Source: UBA7887 sp964408735
GTDB lineage: Bacteria > Pseudomonadota > Alphaproteobacteria > UBA7887
DNA length: 7,541 bases
Direction: 5' to 3'
Assembly: GCA_964408735.1 (NCBI GenBank)
Contig: CAYPAX010000150.1
Coordinates: forward strand, 1-7,541
Shown here: positions 1-6,260 of the stretch, in pieces
Numbering within the stretch: position 1 is the first letter of the stretch
Layout of the letters: the number at the start of each line of letters is the position of its first letter
Position numbers and translations under genes: made by a program
Notes under the pieces: model-generated
The model's input: the letters and a program-made list of their open reading frames with translations, nothing else
What the model was told of the DNA's origin: nothing
Databases searched by the model: none

Positions 1-56
1 CTTAATATACGCTTACCAACCATATTCTACCGAGCCGTGAATAATCCGGGCTAGGG
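1..56. mobile_element. Probable insertion-sequence end (left edge)
   Basis: This stretch is distinctly richer in A and T than most of the window. Read inward on the minus strand from about position 54, it begins CTAGCCCG, then GATTA, then GGCT. The right edge of the window, read on the plus strand from 7494, begins CCAGCCCG, TT, GATTA, then GGCT. That shared pattern is what imperfect terminal inverted repeats of one element look like. A plus-strand frame open from position 1 ends in residues AVNNPG with the stop TAG at 52-54, so a transposase could end inside the repeat; this is a guess. The layout and the AGCCCG-type end recall the IS1380 group from memory, but the family is not established. 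The element body would lie to the left of the window. Confidence 0.42.
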
Positions 57-313
57 GAACGCCGTTCTCTCAGCTGCCAAAGGAACTAGCGGGCGTCCTT
101 AGCTCCGTTTCGACCGATGTTGAGCAACTTTATGCCTTGCCTCTCGTGGTTCGCGCGTTGCCGCGCACTGTTTACGACCGCTTGCACGTAGAGGTAACGC
201 TTGGCGAAGGCAGATTCATCGACAACTCGGGCAGTATCATGCCGGAGCTTGAAGCGCCTCCGCAAATTCATAAGGCGATGGCGGCGATACTCGATGATCC
301 TACCGGTCATGGC
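56..313 (+). pseudogene. Unrecognised coding-like remnant next to IS end
   Basis: A plus-strand frame is open from the IS-like edge onward and has no stop before 841. Its first 85 or so residues read like a real protein: balanced hydrophobic and acidic residues, including stretches such as ALPLVVRALPRTVYDRLHV and EVTLGEGRFIDNSGSIM. After about position 313 the translation becomes arginine-rich and overlaps a more convincing gene in another frame, so the meaningful part seems to stop there. No start codon with a ribosome site is visible. I do not recognise the family. The likely reading is the inside of a gene whose 5' part was lost to the insertion and whose 3' part was lost to an older rearrangement. 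A minus-strand frame (86-391) is also open here but is much richer in arginine, so I prefer the plus strand. Confidence 0.25.
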
Positions 314-590
314 ATGGCTATCGATGCTTCTCGACAGACCGGGCATCGCGGCGCTTGCGACGAACAAGCGCTTCTTGGGCGTTGTGATCACGCTCGCCGT
401 GTCGGTGCCATTCCTTGCCCACTGGCATGTCGAGCGGGCTTTCGCCGCGGCCGGCTATGTCGAGTGCGGCAGCTTTCTGACCAAGCCGGAGGCCGACAAA
501 TCCCAAAGCCTCTTTCCCAGCCGCGCCTGGGTGCTGAACCCTGGAGATTGTGCGGAGGCAGACGCCCCGCCGCCGCCCGCAGCCCGGTGA
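294..590 (+). CDS. Small hypothetical membrane-anchored protein
   Basis: The frame gives 98 residues from the ATG at 294. I do not recognise a family. Visible features are a short hydrophobic start (residues 1-11), a basic patch around the NKR, one clear membrane helix (about residues 30-46, from LGVVITLAVSVPFL on), then a polar region with two cysteines in GYVECG and GDC, and a Pro/Ala tail. The likely topology is one or two membrane passes with the Cys-containing tail in the periplasm, where the pair could form a disulfide; this is inferred. No good Shine-Dalgarno precedes 294. The frame also runs back to a TTG at 201, but that extension is an arginine-rich run that looks non-coding. The gene may therefore have lost its native 5' end in the disturbed region to its left. 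It ends 102 bp before the next gene. Confidence 0.45.
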   Translation: MILPVMAWLSMLLDRPGIAALATNKRFLGVVITLAVSVPFLAHWHVERAFAAAGYVECGSFLTKPEADKSQSLFPSRAWVLNPGDCAEADAPPPPAAR

Positions 591-647
591 GCGCGCGCGT
601 CGCGCCGCGGCTTGCCTTATGCGCTGCCATGCGTCAGCATCGCTTGC

Positions 648-665
648 GGCCGAAGGATATCGGCC
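648..665 (+). other. Hairpin in leader of secreted-protein gene
   Basis: GGCCGA (648-653) and TCGGCC (660-665) form a perfect 6-bp stem with a 6-base loop, between the small membrane gene and the gene starting at 693. No T-run follows, so it is not a classical intrinsic terminator. It could be a weak terminator for the upstream gene, a leader structure, or chance in GC-rich DNA. Confidence 0.25.
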
Positions 666-692
666 CTTGGGATGACGTGATGGGAGCGAGGC

Positions 693-1934
693 ATGGCGGA
701 CGCAACGCGCCTGGTCGCTGCGGCGGCAATGACGGTCGGGCTTTGCCTGTCTTCTGGGGGGGCGCTGGCTTGGCCGTTCTTTCTCGACGATCCGGGATCG
801 ACAAACGATGTCGTGGGACAGTATCCCGCCTGGCCCTATAACACGCAGGGCAACAACGGTTGTCTGACCTGCCACAGCACGACCGCTCCCGTGCCCGACG
901 GGCCGGAGGAGTTGAACGCCTATGGCGAGGCATTCAAAGCCAATGGGCATGTCTTCGCGGCACTCGAGCTCGGCGACGTCGACGGCGATGGCGCGAGCAA
1001 CGGCCTCGAGCTGAGTCTGGGAAGCTTTCCCGGCAACGGCGCCAGCACGCCGGTGGCGCCGGCCAACCTGCAGGCCAGCGACGGTACACATCCGGGCGGC
1101 GTGATGCTGAGCTGGTCGGCCGTTGCCGGGGCCATCGCCTATGACGTCTTCAAGTGGGAAAATGCGATCGATATCATCTCGGTCGGCGACGTGGTAGCCA
1201 CAGTGAACGGCCCCAGCCACCTCGATACCGTGGTACAGATCGGCAAGAATTATAATTACAAGGTCCGTGCCTGTAATGCTCATGGTTGCACGGATTATGG
1301 TGGCATCAATAACGGGTTTTTCGAGGGCTCGGGCGCCGCCGGCCAGGCTATCGACCCGGCAGTGGTGGCGCTTTTGGCCAAGCGCCTGGTGCCGCAGCCG
1401 GCGCCAAGCGGGGTCGATGCCACGGACGGGCTGATCGGCGCCCAGATCGGCGTCAGTTGGCAGGCCACGCCGGGGGCGCATGCCTATATTGTCTACCGGG
1501 CCGAAAGCAAGCTCGACACACCGATGCCCGGTCCGCTGCACGAGAAGGTGGCGAACACGGCCGAGACCCAGATATACGATATGCAGGTGAGCCAGGGTAA
1601 GATCTACTGGTATGCGGTGCGCGCCTGCTACCAAGCGGGCTGCAGCCGGCTTGCCGATCCCGAGCCGGGCTGGCTCTACACGGCGAACCCGACCGAGGAG
1701 ATGGTCGCCTTGGAACAGCAGGGCGCCGGCGGGCGTGTCGCAACGCCAGACGTGGCGCCTCGGGTGTCGCGCGAGCCGGCCGAAGCCGTGGTGCGGGAAC
1801 GCGTGCCGGCCGAGGCCGTGGTGCGTGAGCGCGCGCCGGCTGACGCTGTCGTGCGCGAGCGCGCACCCGTTGCGATCGACGAGGAGGCCGTGCCGCCCAT
1901 ACGCCGCGAGGGCGAGGTCCGCACACGCCGTTGA
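693..1934 (+). CDS. Secreted temptin-like/FN3 protein with CxxCH
   Basis: The product has 413 residues. GGGAG at 682-686 sits 6 bp before the ATG, supporting this start. Residues 1-26 form a signal peptide ending in ALA, so the protein is exported. Residues 45-112 carry C57-L-T-C60-H61, then NAYGEAF (75-81), then D95-x-D97-G-D99-G-x-x-N103-G-x-E106-L. This order of CxxCH, N-x-[FY]-G-x-x-F and a calcium-loop-like DxDGDGxxNG is that of temptin-type Cys domains. CxxCH could also bind haem, but no obvious distal methionine lies in the module. Residues 119-210 and 235-325 look like two fibronectin type III domains, each with a central tryptophan (W141, W256) and a late Y-x-V-R-A-C strand followed by a second Cys (C194/C199, C312/C317). 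The tail (361-413) holds three charged decapeptide repeats. The function is unknown; an extracellular or periplasmic binding role is inferred. The stop overlaps the start of the hydrolase gene. Confidence 0.82.
   Translation: MADATRLVAAAAMTVGLCLSSGGALAWPFFLDDPGSTNDVVGQYPAWPYNTQGNNGCLTCHSTTAPVPDGPEELNAYGEAFKANGHVFAALELGDVDGDGASNGLELSLGSFPGNGASTPVAPANLQASDGTHPGGVMLSWSAVAGAIAYDVFKWENAIDIISVGDVVATVNGPSHLDTVVQIGKNYNYKVRACNAHGCTDYGGINNGFFEGSGAAGQAIDPAVVALLAKRLVPQPAPSGVDATDGLIGAQIGVSWQATPGAHAYIVYRAESKLDTPMPGPLHEKVANTAETQIYDMQVSQGKIYWYAVRACYQAGCSRLADPEPGWLYTANPTEEMVALEQQGAGGRVATPDVAPRVSREPAEAVVRERVPAEAVVRERAPADAVVRERAPVAIDEEAVPPIRREGEVRTRR
1776..1865 (+). repeat. Three tandem 30-bp repeats (coding)
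   Basis: Three consecutive 30-bp units (1776-1805, 1806-1835, 1836-1865) encode PAEAVVRERV, PAEAVVRERA and PADAVVRERA. Synonymous and a few non-synonymous differences show that the copies have diverged. They form the charged, proline-spaced tail of the secreted protein, and a partial fourth start (PV) follows. Such tails are usually flexible or elongated, and copy number may vary between strains; both points are inferred. Confidence 0.85.
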
Positions 1935-2896
1935 GCAACGCCTACCCGCGCTTCGTCCCACGCCCGCCCTGGCTAGGAGGCGACCTGCAGACCCTGCGCA
2001 ACTGGCTTTGCCCGCAGCCACCGCTGGCCGGCGAGCGGCTCACGCTGCCGCTCGGCGATGGTGATGTGCTGGCCGCGGCACTGAACGCGCCGACACGCCA
2101 GTCCCACGCCCCGCTCGCCGTGCTCATCCACGGCCTCAGCGGTTGCGAGGAAAGCGCCTATATCGTGGCCAGCGCGCGTCACTTCACCTCGCTGGGCTAT
2201 CGCACGTTGCGGCTCAATCTGCGCGGCGCCGGGCCCTCGCGCGCCACCTGCGGCGGGCATTACCATGCCGGGCGCAGCGAGGACCTGCGCGCGGCGCTGG
2301 CGGTGCTGCGTGAGCGCGGCGAACAGGAGTTCATCCTCTACGCCTATTCGTTAGGCGCCAACATGGTACTCAAGGCCTTGGGCGAGGGAGAGGGACTGAA
2401 CGGCGTGCGCGCCGCGGTCACGGTCTCGGTGCCGATCGAGTTGGCAGCGGCCTCGGCCCGCTTCGCGAAGTCGCGCAACGCGCCGTACCAACGATGGCTG
2501 CTTTGGCACATGAAGCGCGAGGCGATGGGCGAGGGCGCGCAGCTCAGCGATGCCGAGCGCCGCACCATCTCCGCGGCCAGAAGTGTACGCGCCTTCGACG
2601 ACGGCTTCGTTGCCCCGCGCCACGGCTTTGCCGGCGCCGACGACTATTATGCCAAATGCTCGGCCGCACCCTATCTCGCGCGCATTGCCACGCCGACGCT
2701 GGTCATCCACGCCGCGGACGATCCCTGGATCCCGGCTGTCTCGTATCACGGCCAGGACTGGTCCAATCCCGCGCTGAGCCTTCTCGTGCCGCGCTCCGGC
2801 GGCCATGTGGGCTTCCACGGCAGCGGCAGTGTCATCCCCTGGCATGATCGCTGCGCGGAATGCTTCCTGAAAAGGAAAACGGGAACAGTTCCATAA
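1931..2896 (+). CDS. YheT-family alpha/beta hydrolase
   Basis: The product has 321 residues, the usual size for the YheT / ABHD1-3-like group (COG0429), whose physiological substrates in bacteria are poorly known. The family N-terminus is visible as RPPWLGGDLQTL (11-22). The oxyanion-side motif HGLSG lies at 67-71, the nucleophile elbow AYSLGAN at 138-144 with Ser140, the acid region DDPW at 263-266, and the catalytic His in GGHVGFHG with His292. The elbow has Ala138 where GxSxG normally has its first Gly. The start is a TTG at 1931 that shares TTGA with the stop of the preceding gene, which implies translational coupling; no later ATG would keep the conserved N-terminus. The last residues (KRKTGTVP) lie past the usual end of the fold and are encoded by an AT-richer sequence that looks like a repeat. 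The protein is cytosolic, with no signal peptide. Confidence 0.88.
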   Translation: MSNAYPRFVPRPPWLGGDLQTLRNWLCPQPPLAGERLTLPLGDGDVLAAALNAPTRQSHAPLAVLIHGLSGCEESAYIVASARHFTSLGYRTLRLNLRGAGPSRATCGGHYHAGRSEDLRAALAVLRERGEQEFILYAYSLGANMVLKALGEGEGLNGVRAAVTVSVPIELAAASARFAKSRNAPYQRWLLWHMKREAMGEGAQLSDAERRTISAARSVRAFDDGFVAPRHGFAGADDYYAKCSAAPYLARIATPTLVIHAADDPWIPAVSYHGQDWSNPALSLLVPRSGGHVGFHGSGSVIPWHDRCAECFLKRKTGTVP

Positions 2897-2905
2897 ATCT
2901 GTCCC
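2881..2905. repeat. AT-rich hairpin / putative dispersed repeat
   Basis: GGGAACA (2881-2887) can pair with TGTCCC (2900-2905) with one bulged A, enclosing GTTCCATAAATC. A second small dyad, GGAAC-A-GTTCC, overlaps it. The stretch is AT-rich against its surroundings. It spans the last codons and stop of the hydrolase gene and the 30-bp gap to the convergent hemB. The motif ATAAATCTGTCCCC resembles, from memory, short intergenic repeats common in proteobacteria. It may also act as a bidirectional terminator between the two convergent genes. Neither role is proven. Confidence 0.35.
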
Positions 2906-2926
2906 CTCTAGGCTCAGCCGGCTCCG

Positions 2927-3943
2927 CTACCCAGCCCTCAGCCGCTTCGCCGCGCGCACGGCGAAATAGGTGAGAATGCCGTCGGCGCCGGCGCGCTTGA
3001 AGCTGGCAAGACTTTCCATCATGACGCGCTCGCCGTCGAGCCAGCCGTTTGCGCCCGCCCCTTCCAGCATGGCGTATTCGCCGGACACCTGGTAGGCGTA
3101 GGTGGGCAGGCCGAAGGCTTCCTTCACGCGCCAGACGATGTCGAGATAGGGCATGCCCGGCTTGACCATCACCATGTCGGCGCCCTCGGCGATGTCGAGC
3201 GCCACTTCGCGCAACGCCTCGTCACCGTTTGCCGGGTCAAGCTGGTAGGTGCGTTTGTCGCCCTGGCCGAGGTTGGTGGACGAGCCCACCGCGTCGCGGA
3301 ACGGGCCGTAAAATCCGGAAGCGAATTTCGCCGCATAGGCCATGATGCGCACGTCGTCGTGGCCGGCCCCGTCAAGCGCCGCGCGGATGGCGCCGACGCG
3401 CCCGTCCATCATGTCCGACGGCGCGATGACGTTGCAGCCTGCCGCCGCCTGCACCAGGGACTGCTTGACCAGCACCTCGACCGTCTCGTCATTGACCACA
3501 TAGTCGTCGCGCACCAGGCCGTCCTGGCCGTGGCTGGTGAAAGGATCAAGCGCCACATCGCAGACGATGCCGATATCGGGCACCGCATCGGCCACCGCCC
3601 GCACCGCGCGACAGACCAGGTTGTCCGGGTTGTAGGCTTCCTCGGCTTCTTCGGTCTTCAGAGGCAGGTCGACGACCGGAAAGATCGCCAGCGCCGGAAT
3701 GCCGAGCGCCGCCGCTTCCCCCGCCGCCTCGACCAGGCCGGGTATGGAAAGCCGCTTCACGCCCGGCATCGAGGGCACGGGTGCCGGGTCGTCGAGCTCA
3801 TGCACGAAGACCGGCCAGATCAGGTCGTCGACGCCGAGCCGGGTCTGCGAGACCAGGCGGCGGCTCCAGTCGTCGCGCCGGTTGCGGCGCAGGCGCGTAT
3901 TGGGGTAGCGGCCGGGATCGGCGGGCAGGCGGGGTCCTGGCAT
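2927..3943 (-). CDS. hemB: Delta-aminolevulinic acid dehydratase (porphobilinogen synthase)
   Basis: HemB joins two molecules of 5-aminolevulinate into porphobilinogen, an early step of haem, cobalamin and chlorophyll synthesis, in the cytosol. The product is 338 residues, full length for the family. The two Schiff-base lysines are K206 in AYAAKFAS and K261 in MVMVKPG. The segment at 128-142 reads CDVALDPFTSHGQDG. The cysteines that ligate zinc in the animal and yeast enzymes are replaced by Ala/Asp, so this is the Mg/K-dependent type found in Pseudomonas and alphaproteobacteria. The ATG at 3943 is chosen because GAGGAG (plus positions 3950-3955) lies 6 bp upstream. The frame is open 27 codons further up, but that part is arginine-rich and unlike HemB. 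The gene is divergent from the acyl-CoA dehydrogenase operon and convergent with the hydrolase, so it is probably transcribed alone. Confidence 0.97.
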   Translation of the reverse strand: MPGPRLPADPGRYPNTRLRRNRRDDWSRRLVSQTRLGVDDLIWPVFVHELDDPAPVPSMPGVKRLSIPGLVEAAGEAAALGIPALAIFPVVDLPLKTEEAEEAYNPDNLVCRAVRAVADAVPDIGIVCDVALDPFTSHGQDGLVRDDYVVNDETVEVLVKQSLVQAAAGCNVIAPSDMMDGRVGAIRAALDGAGHDDVRIMAYAAKFASGFYGPFRDAVGSSTNLGQGDKRTYQLDPANGDEALREVALDIAEGADMVMVKPGMPYLDIVWRVKEAFGLPTYAYQVSGEYAMLEGAGANGWLDGERVMMESLASFKRAGADGILTYFAVRAAKRLRAG

Positions 3944-3970
3944 TGATGGCTCCTCAATGTGACGCGGGCG

Positions 3971-3999
3971 AGTGTAATGCGCCCGGGCGGTCCTGAAAA
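3971..3999 (-). promoter_or_regulatory. Possible hemB promoter
   Basis: On the minus strand, TTTTCA (plus 3994-3999) and TACACT (plus 3971-3976) are separated by 17 bp and lie about 28 bp upstream of the hemB start. That would give a very short leader carrying the GAGGAG ribosome site. The match to a sigma-70 consensus is only partial. A 10-bp palindrome, CGCCCGGGCG (3980-3989), fills the spacer. Confidence 0.28.
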
Positions 4000-4018
4000 T
4001 CCTCCTGTGTTGGCGGCG

Positions 4019-4028
4019 GAACATGTTC
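4019..4028. promoter_or_regulatory. Palindrome GAACATGTTC in divergent control region
   Basis: A perfect 10-bp dyad sits between hemB and the acyl-CoA dehydrogenase operon, 29 bp before the operon's GTG start. It is one of the few AT-containing palindromes in the 114-bp region that must hold both promoters. It could be an operator for the valine operon, but no regulator can be assigned, and a dyad of this length may be chance. Confidence 0.25.
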
Positions 4029-4057
4029 TAACATCGCGGCGGCAACGGGAGGGGTGC

Positions 4058-5209
4058 GTGGACTTTGATCTGAGCGAGGAACAGCTGGCGTTTCGCGAGG
4101 TGGCGCGCAGCTTTGCCACGGAGCGTATGGCGCCGGAGGCGGCCGCCTGGGATGAAGAGGGCATCTTCCCGGTCGATGTGCTGCGCCAGGCCGCAGGGCT
4201 TGGTTTTGCCGGCCTCTATTGCGATCCTGAGCACGGCGGCACAGGGCTCGGGCGCGTCGATGCGGCGGTGGTGCTCGAAGAGCTTGCCTCTGCTTGCCCG
4301 TCGACCGCCGCCTACATCTCGATCCACAACATGGCCGCCTGGATGATCGACAGCTTCGGCGACGACGACCAGCGCGCCCGCTGGCTGCCGGGCTTGGCCT
4401 CGATGGATCTGTTCGCGAGCTACTGCCTGACCGAGCCTGGCGCCGGCTCCGACGCCGCGAGCTTGCGCACCCGCGCGCGCCGAGACGGCGACGACTACGT
4501 GCTCGACGGTGCCAAGGCTTTCATCTCGGGCGGCGGCGCCACCGATATCTATGTCTGCATGGTGCGCACGGGCGGCGACGGTGCGAACGGCATCAGCTGC
4601 CTGGTGGTGGAGAAGGACACGCCCGGGCTTTCCTTCGGCGCCCGGGAGAAAAAGCTCGGCTGGCATTCCCAGCCCACCGCGGCGGTGATCTTCGAGGACT
4701 GCCGCGTGCCCGTCGCCAACCGCATCGGCGACGAGGGCGACGGCTTCAAGATCGCCATGCGCGGGCTCGATGGCGGGCGCATCAATATTGGCGCCTGCTC
4801 GCTCGGCGGCGCCCGCGCGGCGCTCGATGCCGCGCGCGAGCATATGCAGGTGCGCGAACAATTCGGGCAAAAGCTGGCTGCGTTCCAGGCCCTGCAATTC
4901 AAGCTCGCCGACATGGCGACCGAGCTTGAGGCGGCGCGGCTGATGATCTGGCGGGCGGCGGCCAGGCTCGATGCGGCGGCGCCCGACGCCACGCTCCAAT
5001 GCGCCATGGCCAAGCGCTTTGCGACCGATGCCGGCTTCGACATCTGCAATGCGGCGCTGCAGCTGCATGGCGGCTACGGCTATCTGCGCGACTATCCCGT
5101 GGAGCGTATTCTGCGCGACCTGCGAGTGCATCAGATTCTCGAAGGCACCAACGAAATCATGCGTGTGATCATCGCTCGCAAGCTGTTGACCGGAAATACG
5201 CCCCTATGA
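4058..5209 (+). CDS. Acyl-CoA dehydrogenase, isobutyryl-CoA type
   Basis: This FAD enzyme oxidises an acyl-CoA to the 2,3-enoyl-CoA. Isobutyryl-CoA to methacrylyl-CoA is the likely reaction because the next two genes complete valine degradation; sequence alone does not exclude short-chain or 2-methylbutyryl-CoA. The product is 383 residues, typical for the family, starting VDFDLSEEQ. Signature 1, CLTEPGAGSD, is at 123-132. Signature 2, starting QLHGGYGYLRDYP, is at 335-354. The catalytic base is Glu362 in ILEGTNEI. The GTG at 4058 is preferred because GGAGGGG (4048-4054) lies just upstream and the family N-terminus begins there; the frame extends to 3959, but that part is not ACAD-like and contains promoter DNA. 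It is the first gene of a three-gene operon, and its stop overlaps the next ATG. Confidence 0.9.
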   Translation: MDFDLSEEQLAFREVARSFATERMAPEAAAWDEEGIFPVDVLRQAAGLGFAGLYCDPEHGGTGLGRVDAAVVLEELASACPSTAAYISIHNMAAWMIDSFGDDDQRARWLPGLASMDLFASYCLTEPGAGSDAASLRTRARRDGDDYVLDGAKAFISGGGATDIYVCMVRTGGDGANGISCLVVEKDTPGLSFGAREKKLGWHSQPTAAVIFEDCRVPVANRIGDEGDGFKIAMRGLDGGRINIGACSLGGARAALDAAREHMQVREQFGQKLAAFQALQFKLADMATELEAARLMIWRAAARLDAAAPDATLQCAMAKRFATDAGFDICNAALQLHGGYGYLRDYPVERILRDLRVHQILEGTNEIMRVIIARKLLTGNTPL

Positions 5210-6249
5210 GTGAACCTGAAGTTCTGTTCGCGGTCGAGGGCGGCGTCGGCCGTATCACCCTCAACCGTCCCAAGGCGCTGAATGCGCTGACCCATGCCAT
5301 GGTGCTGGAGATCACCGACAGACTGGCCGAGTGGGCCGCCGACGACGGCGTGAGGGAGGCAGTGATCACGGGCGCCGGCGAGCGCGCCTTTTGCGCCGGC
5401 GGCGACGTGGTCGGCATTGCCAAGCGCATCCTGGCCGGTGAGGTGGGAACCGGGCTCAGTGCGGAATTCTTCCGCGAGGAATACCGCCTCAACCGCATCA
5501 TACGCACCTACCCGAAGCCCTATGTTGCGATACTCGACGGCATCACCATGGGCGGCGGTGTCGGGCTCTCGATCCACGGCCGCTACCGCATCGCCACGGA
5601 GCGCACGGTGCTGGCCATGCCGGAGATGGCCATCGGCTTCTTCCCCGATGTCGGCGGCGGCTACGCCCTGGCACGCTTTCCCGGGAAACTGGGCCTGTAC
5701 ATGGCTTTGAGCGGCGCGCGCGCGCGGGCTGCCGATTGCCTCTATCTCGGCGCCGCGACCCATTATGTATCTGACGGTAACCTGCCGGCGCTGCTCGCAG
5801 CGATCGGCGAAGCACCGATAGAGGACCTGCTGGCTCGCTATGGCGAAGAGCCGGGCGCGGCGCCGATGGCGGCGCAGGCGGCAGCAATAGACCGCTGTTT
5901 CTCGCCTGACAGAGTCGAAGGCATTGTCTCGGCGCTCGATGCCGAGGGCGGCGAGTGGGCGGAGAAGATGGCGGCGACGCTGCGCCGCATGGCGCCGCTC
6001 AGCCTGAAAGTGGCGCAGCGGCAGCTGGAGCGCGCTGCAGCGCTCGATTTCGACGCCAACATGGTCATGGAATATCGGCTCTGTCAGCGCTTCATGGCCG
6101 ATCATGATTTTGCCGAAGGCGTCCGCGCCGTGCTCATCGACAAGGACAACACGCCTGCCTGGCGGCCGGCCAGCCTGGAAGAGGTTTCGGACGAGGCTAT
6201 CGAGGCCTATTTCGCGCCGCTCGGCGCGCGCGATCTGACATTCGACTAA
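5206..6249 (+). CDS. 3-hydroxyisobutyryl-CoA hydrolase
   Basis: The enzyme removes CoA from 3-hydroxyisobutyryl-CoA to give free 3-hydroxyisobutyrate, a valine-pathway step that also limits reactive methacrylyl-CoA. The product is 347 residues of the crotonase superfamily, at HIBCH length rather than the ~260 of simple enoyl-CoA hydratases. Seen in order are the NRPKALNAL motif (20-28), FCAGGDV (62-68), the oxyanion-hole loop MGGGVGLS (115-122), then MPEMAIGFFPDVGGGY with Glu140 and Asp148. Those two residues have the same 8-residue spacing as the catalytic pair of human HIBCH (E169/D177). The C-terminal part (220-347) matches the extra helical region of HIBCH. The ATG overlaps the upstream stop as ATGA, so translation is probably coupled; the Shine-Dalgarno is weak. 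The frame remains open upstream inside the dehydrogenase gene, but that part has no family similarity. Confidence 0.92.
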   Translation: MSEPEVLFAVEGGVGRITLNRPKALNALTHAMVLEITDRLAEWAADDGVREAVITGAGERAFCAGGDVVGIAKRILAGEVGTGLSAEFFREEYRLNRIIRTYPKPYVAILDGITMGGGVGLSIHGRYRIATERTVLAMPEMAIGFFPDVGGGYALARFPGKLGLYMALSGARARAADCLYLGAATHYVSDGNLPALLAAIGEAPIEDLLARYGEEPGAAPMAAQAAAIDRCFSPDRVEGIVSALDAEGGEWAEKMAATLRRMAPLSLKVAQRQLERAAALDFDANMVMEYRLCQRFMADHDFAEGVRAVLIDKDNTPAWRPASLEEVSDEAIEAYFAPLGARDLTFD

Positions 6250-6260
6250 CGGAGGATCCT

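Noticed and set aside
86..391. Minus-strand 101-codon frame as a gene
   Set aside because: It is arginine-rich and crosses the start of the small membrane gene; the plus-strand frame over the same bases reads more like a protein.
318..2021. A 567-codon open frame on the minus strand
   Set aside because: It lies antisense to the signal-peptide/FN3 gene, is full of Arg, His and Ala, and shows no family motifs. Long antisense frames are expected in GC-rich coding DNA.
3944..4024. Longer N-terminus for HemB
   Set aside because: A GAGGAG ribosome site is correctly spaced before the ATG at 3943, and the extra 27 residues do not resemble HemB.
4028..5131. A 367-codon open frame on the minus strand
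   Set aside because: It is the antisense shadow of the acyl-CoA dehydrogenase, whose motifs are clear on the plus strand.
4999..5205. Upstream extension of the hydrolase frame as its N-terminus
   Set aside because: The extension lies in the dehydrogenase gene, is Arg/Ala/Ser-rich, and the hydrolase family starts at the ATG at 5206.
5131..6105. A 324-codon open frame on the minus strand
   Set aside because: It is antisense to the 3-hydroxyisobutyryl-CoA hydrolase and has no recognisable domain.
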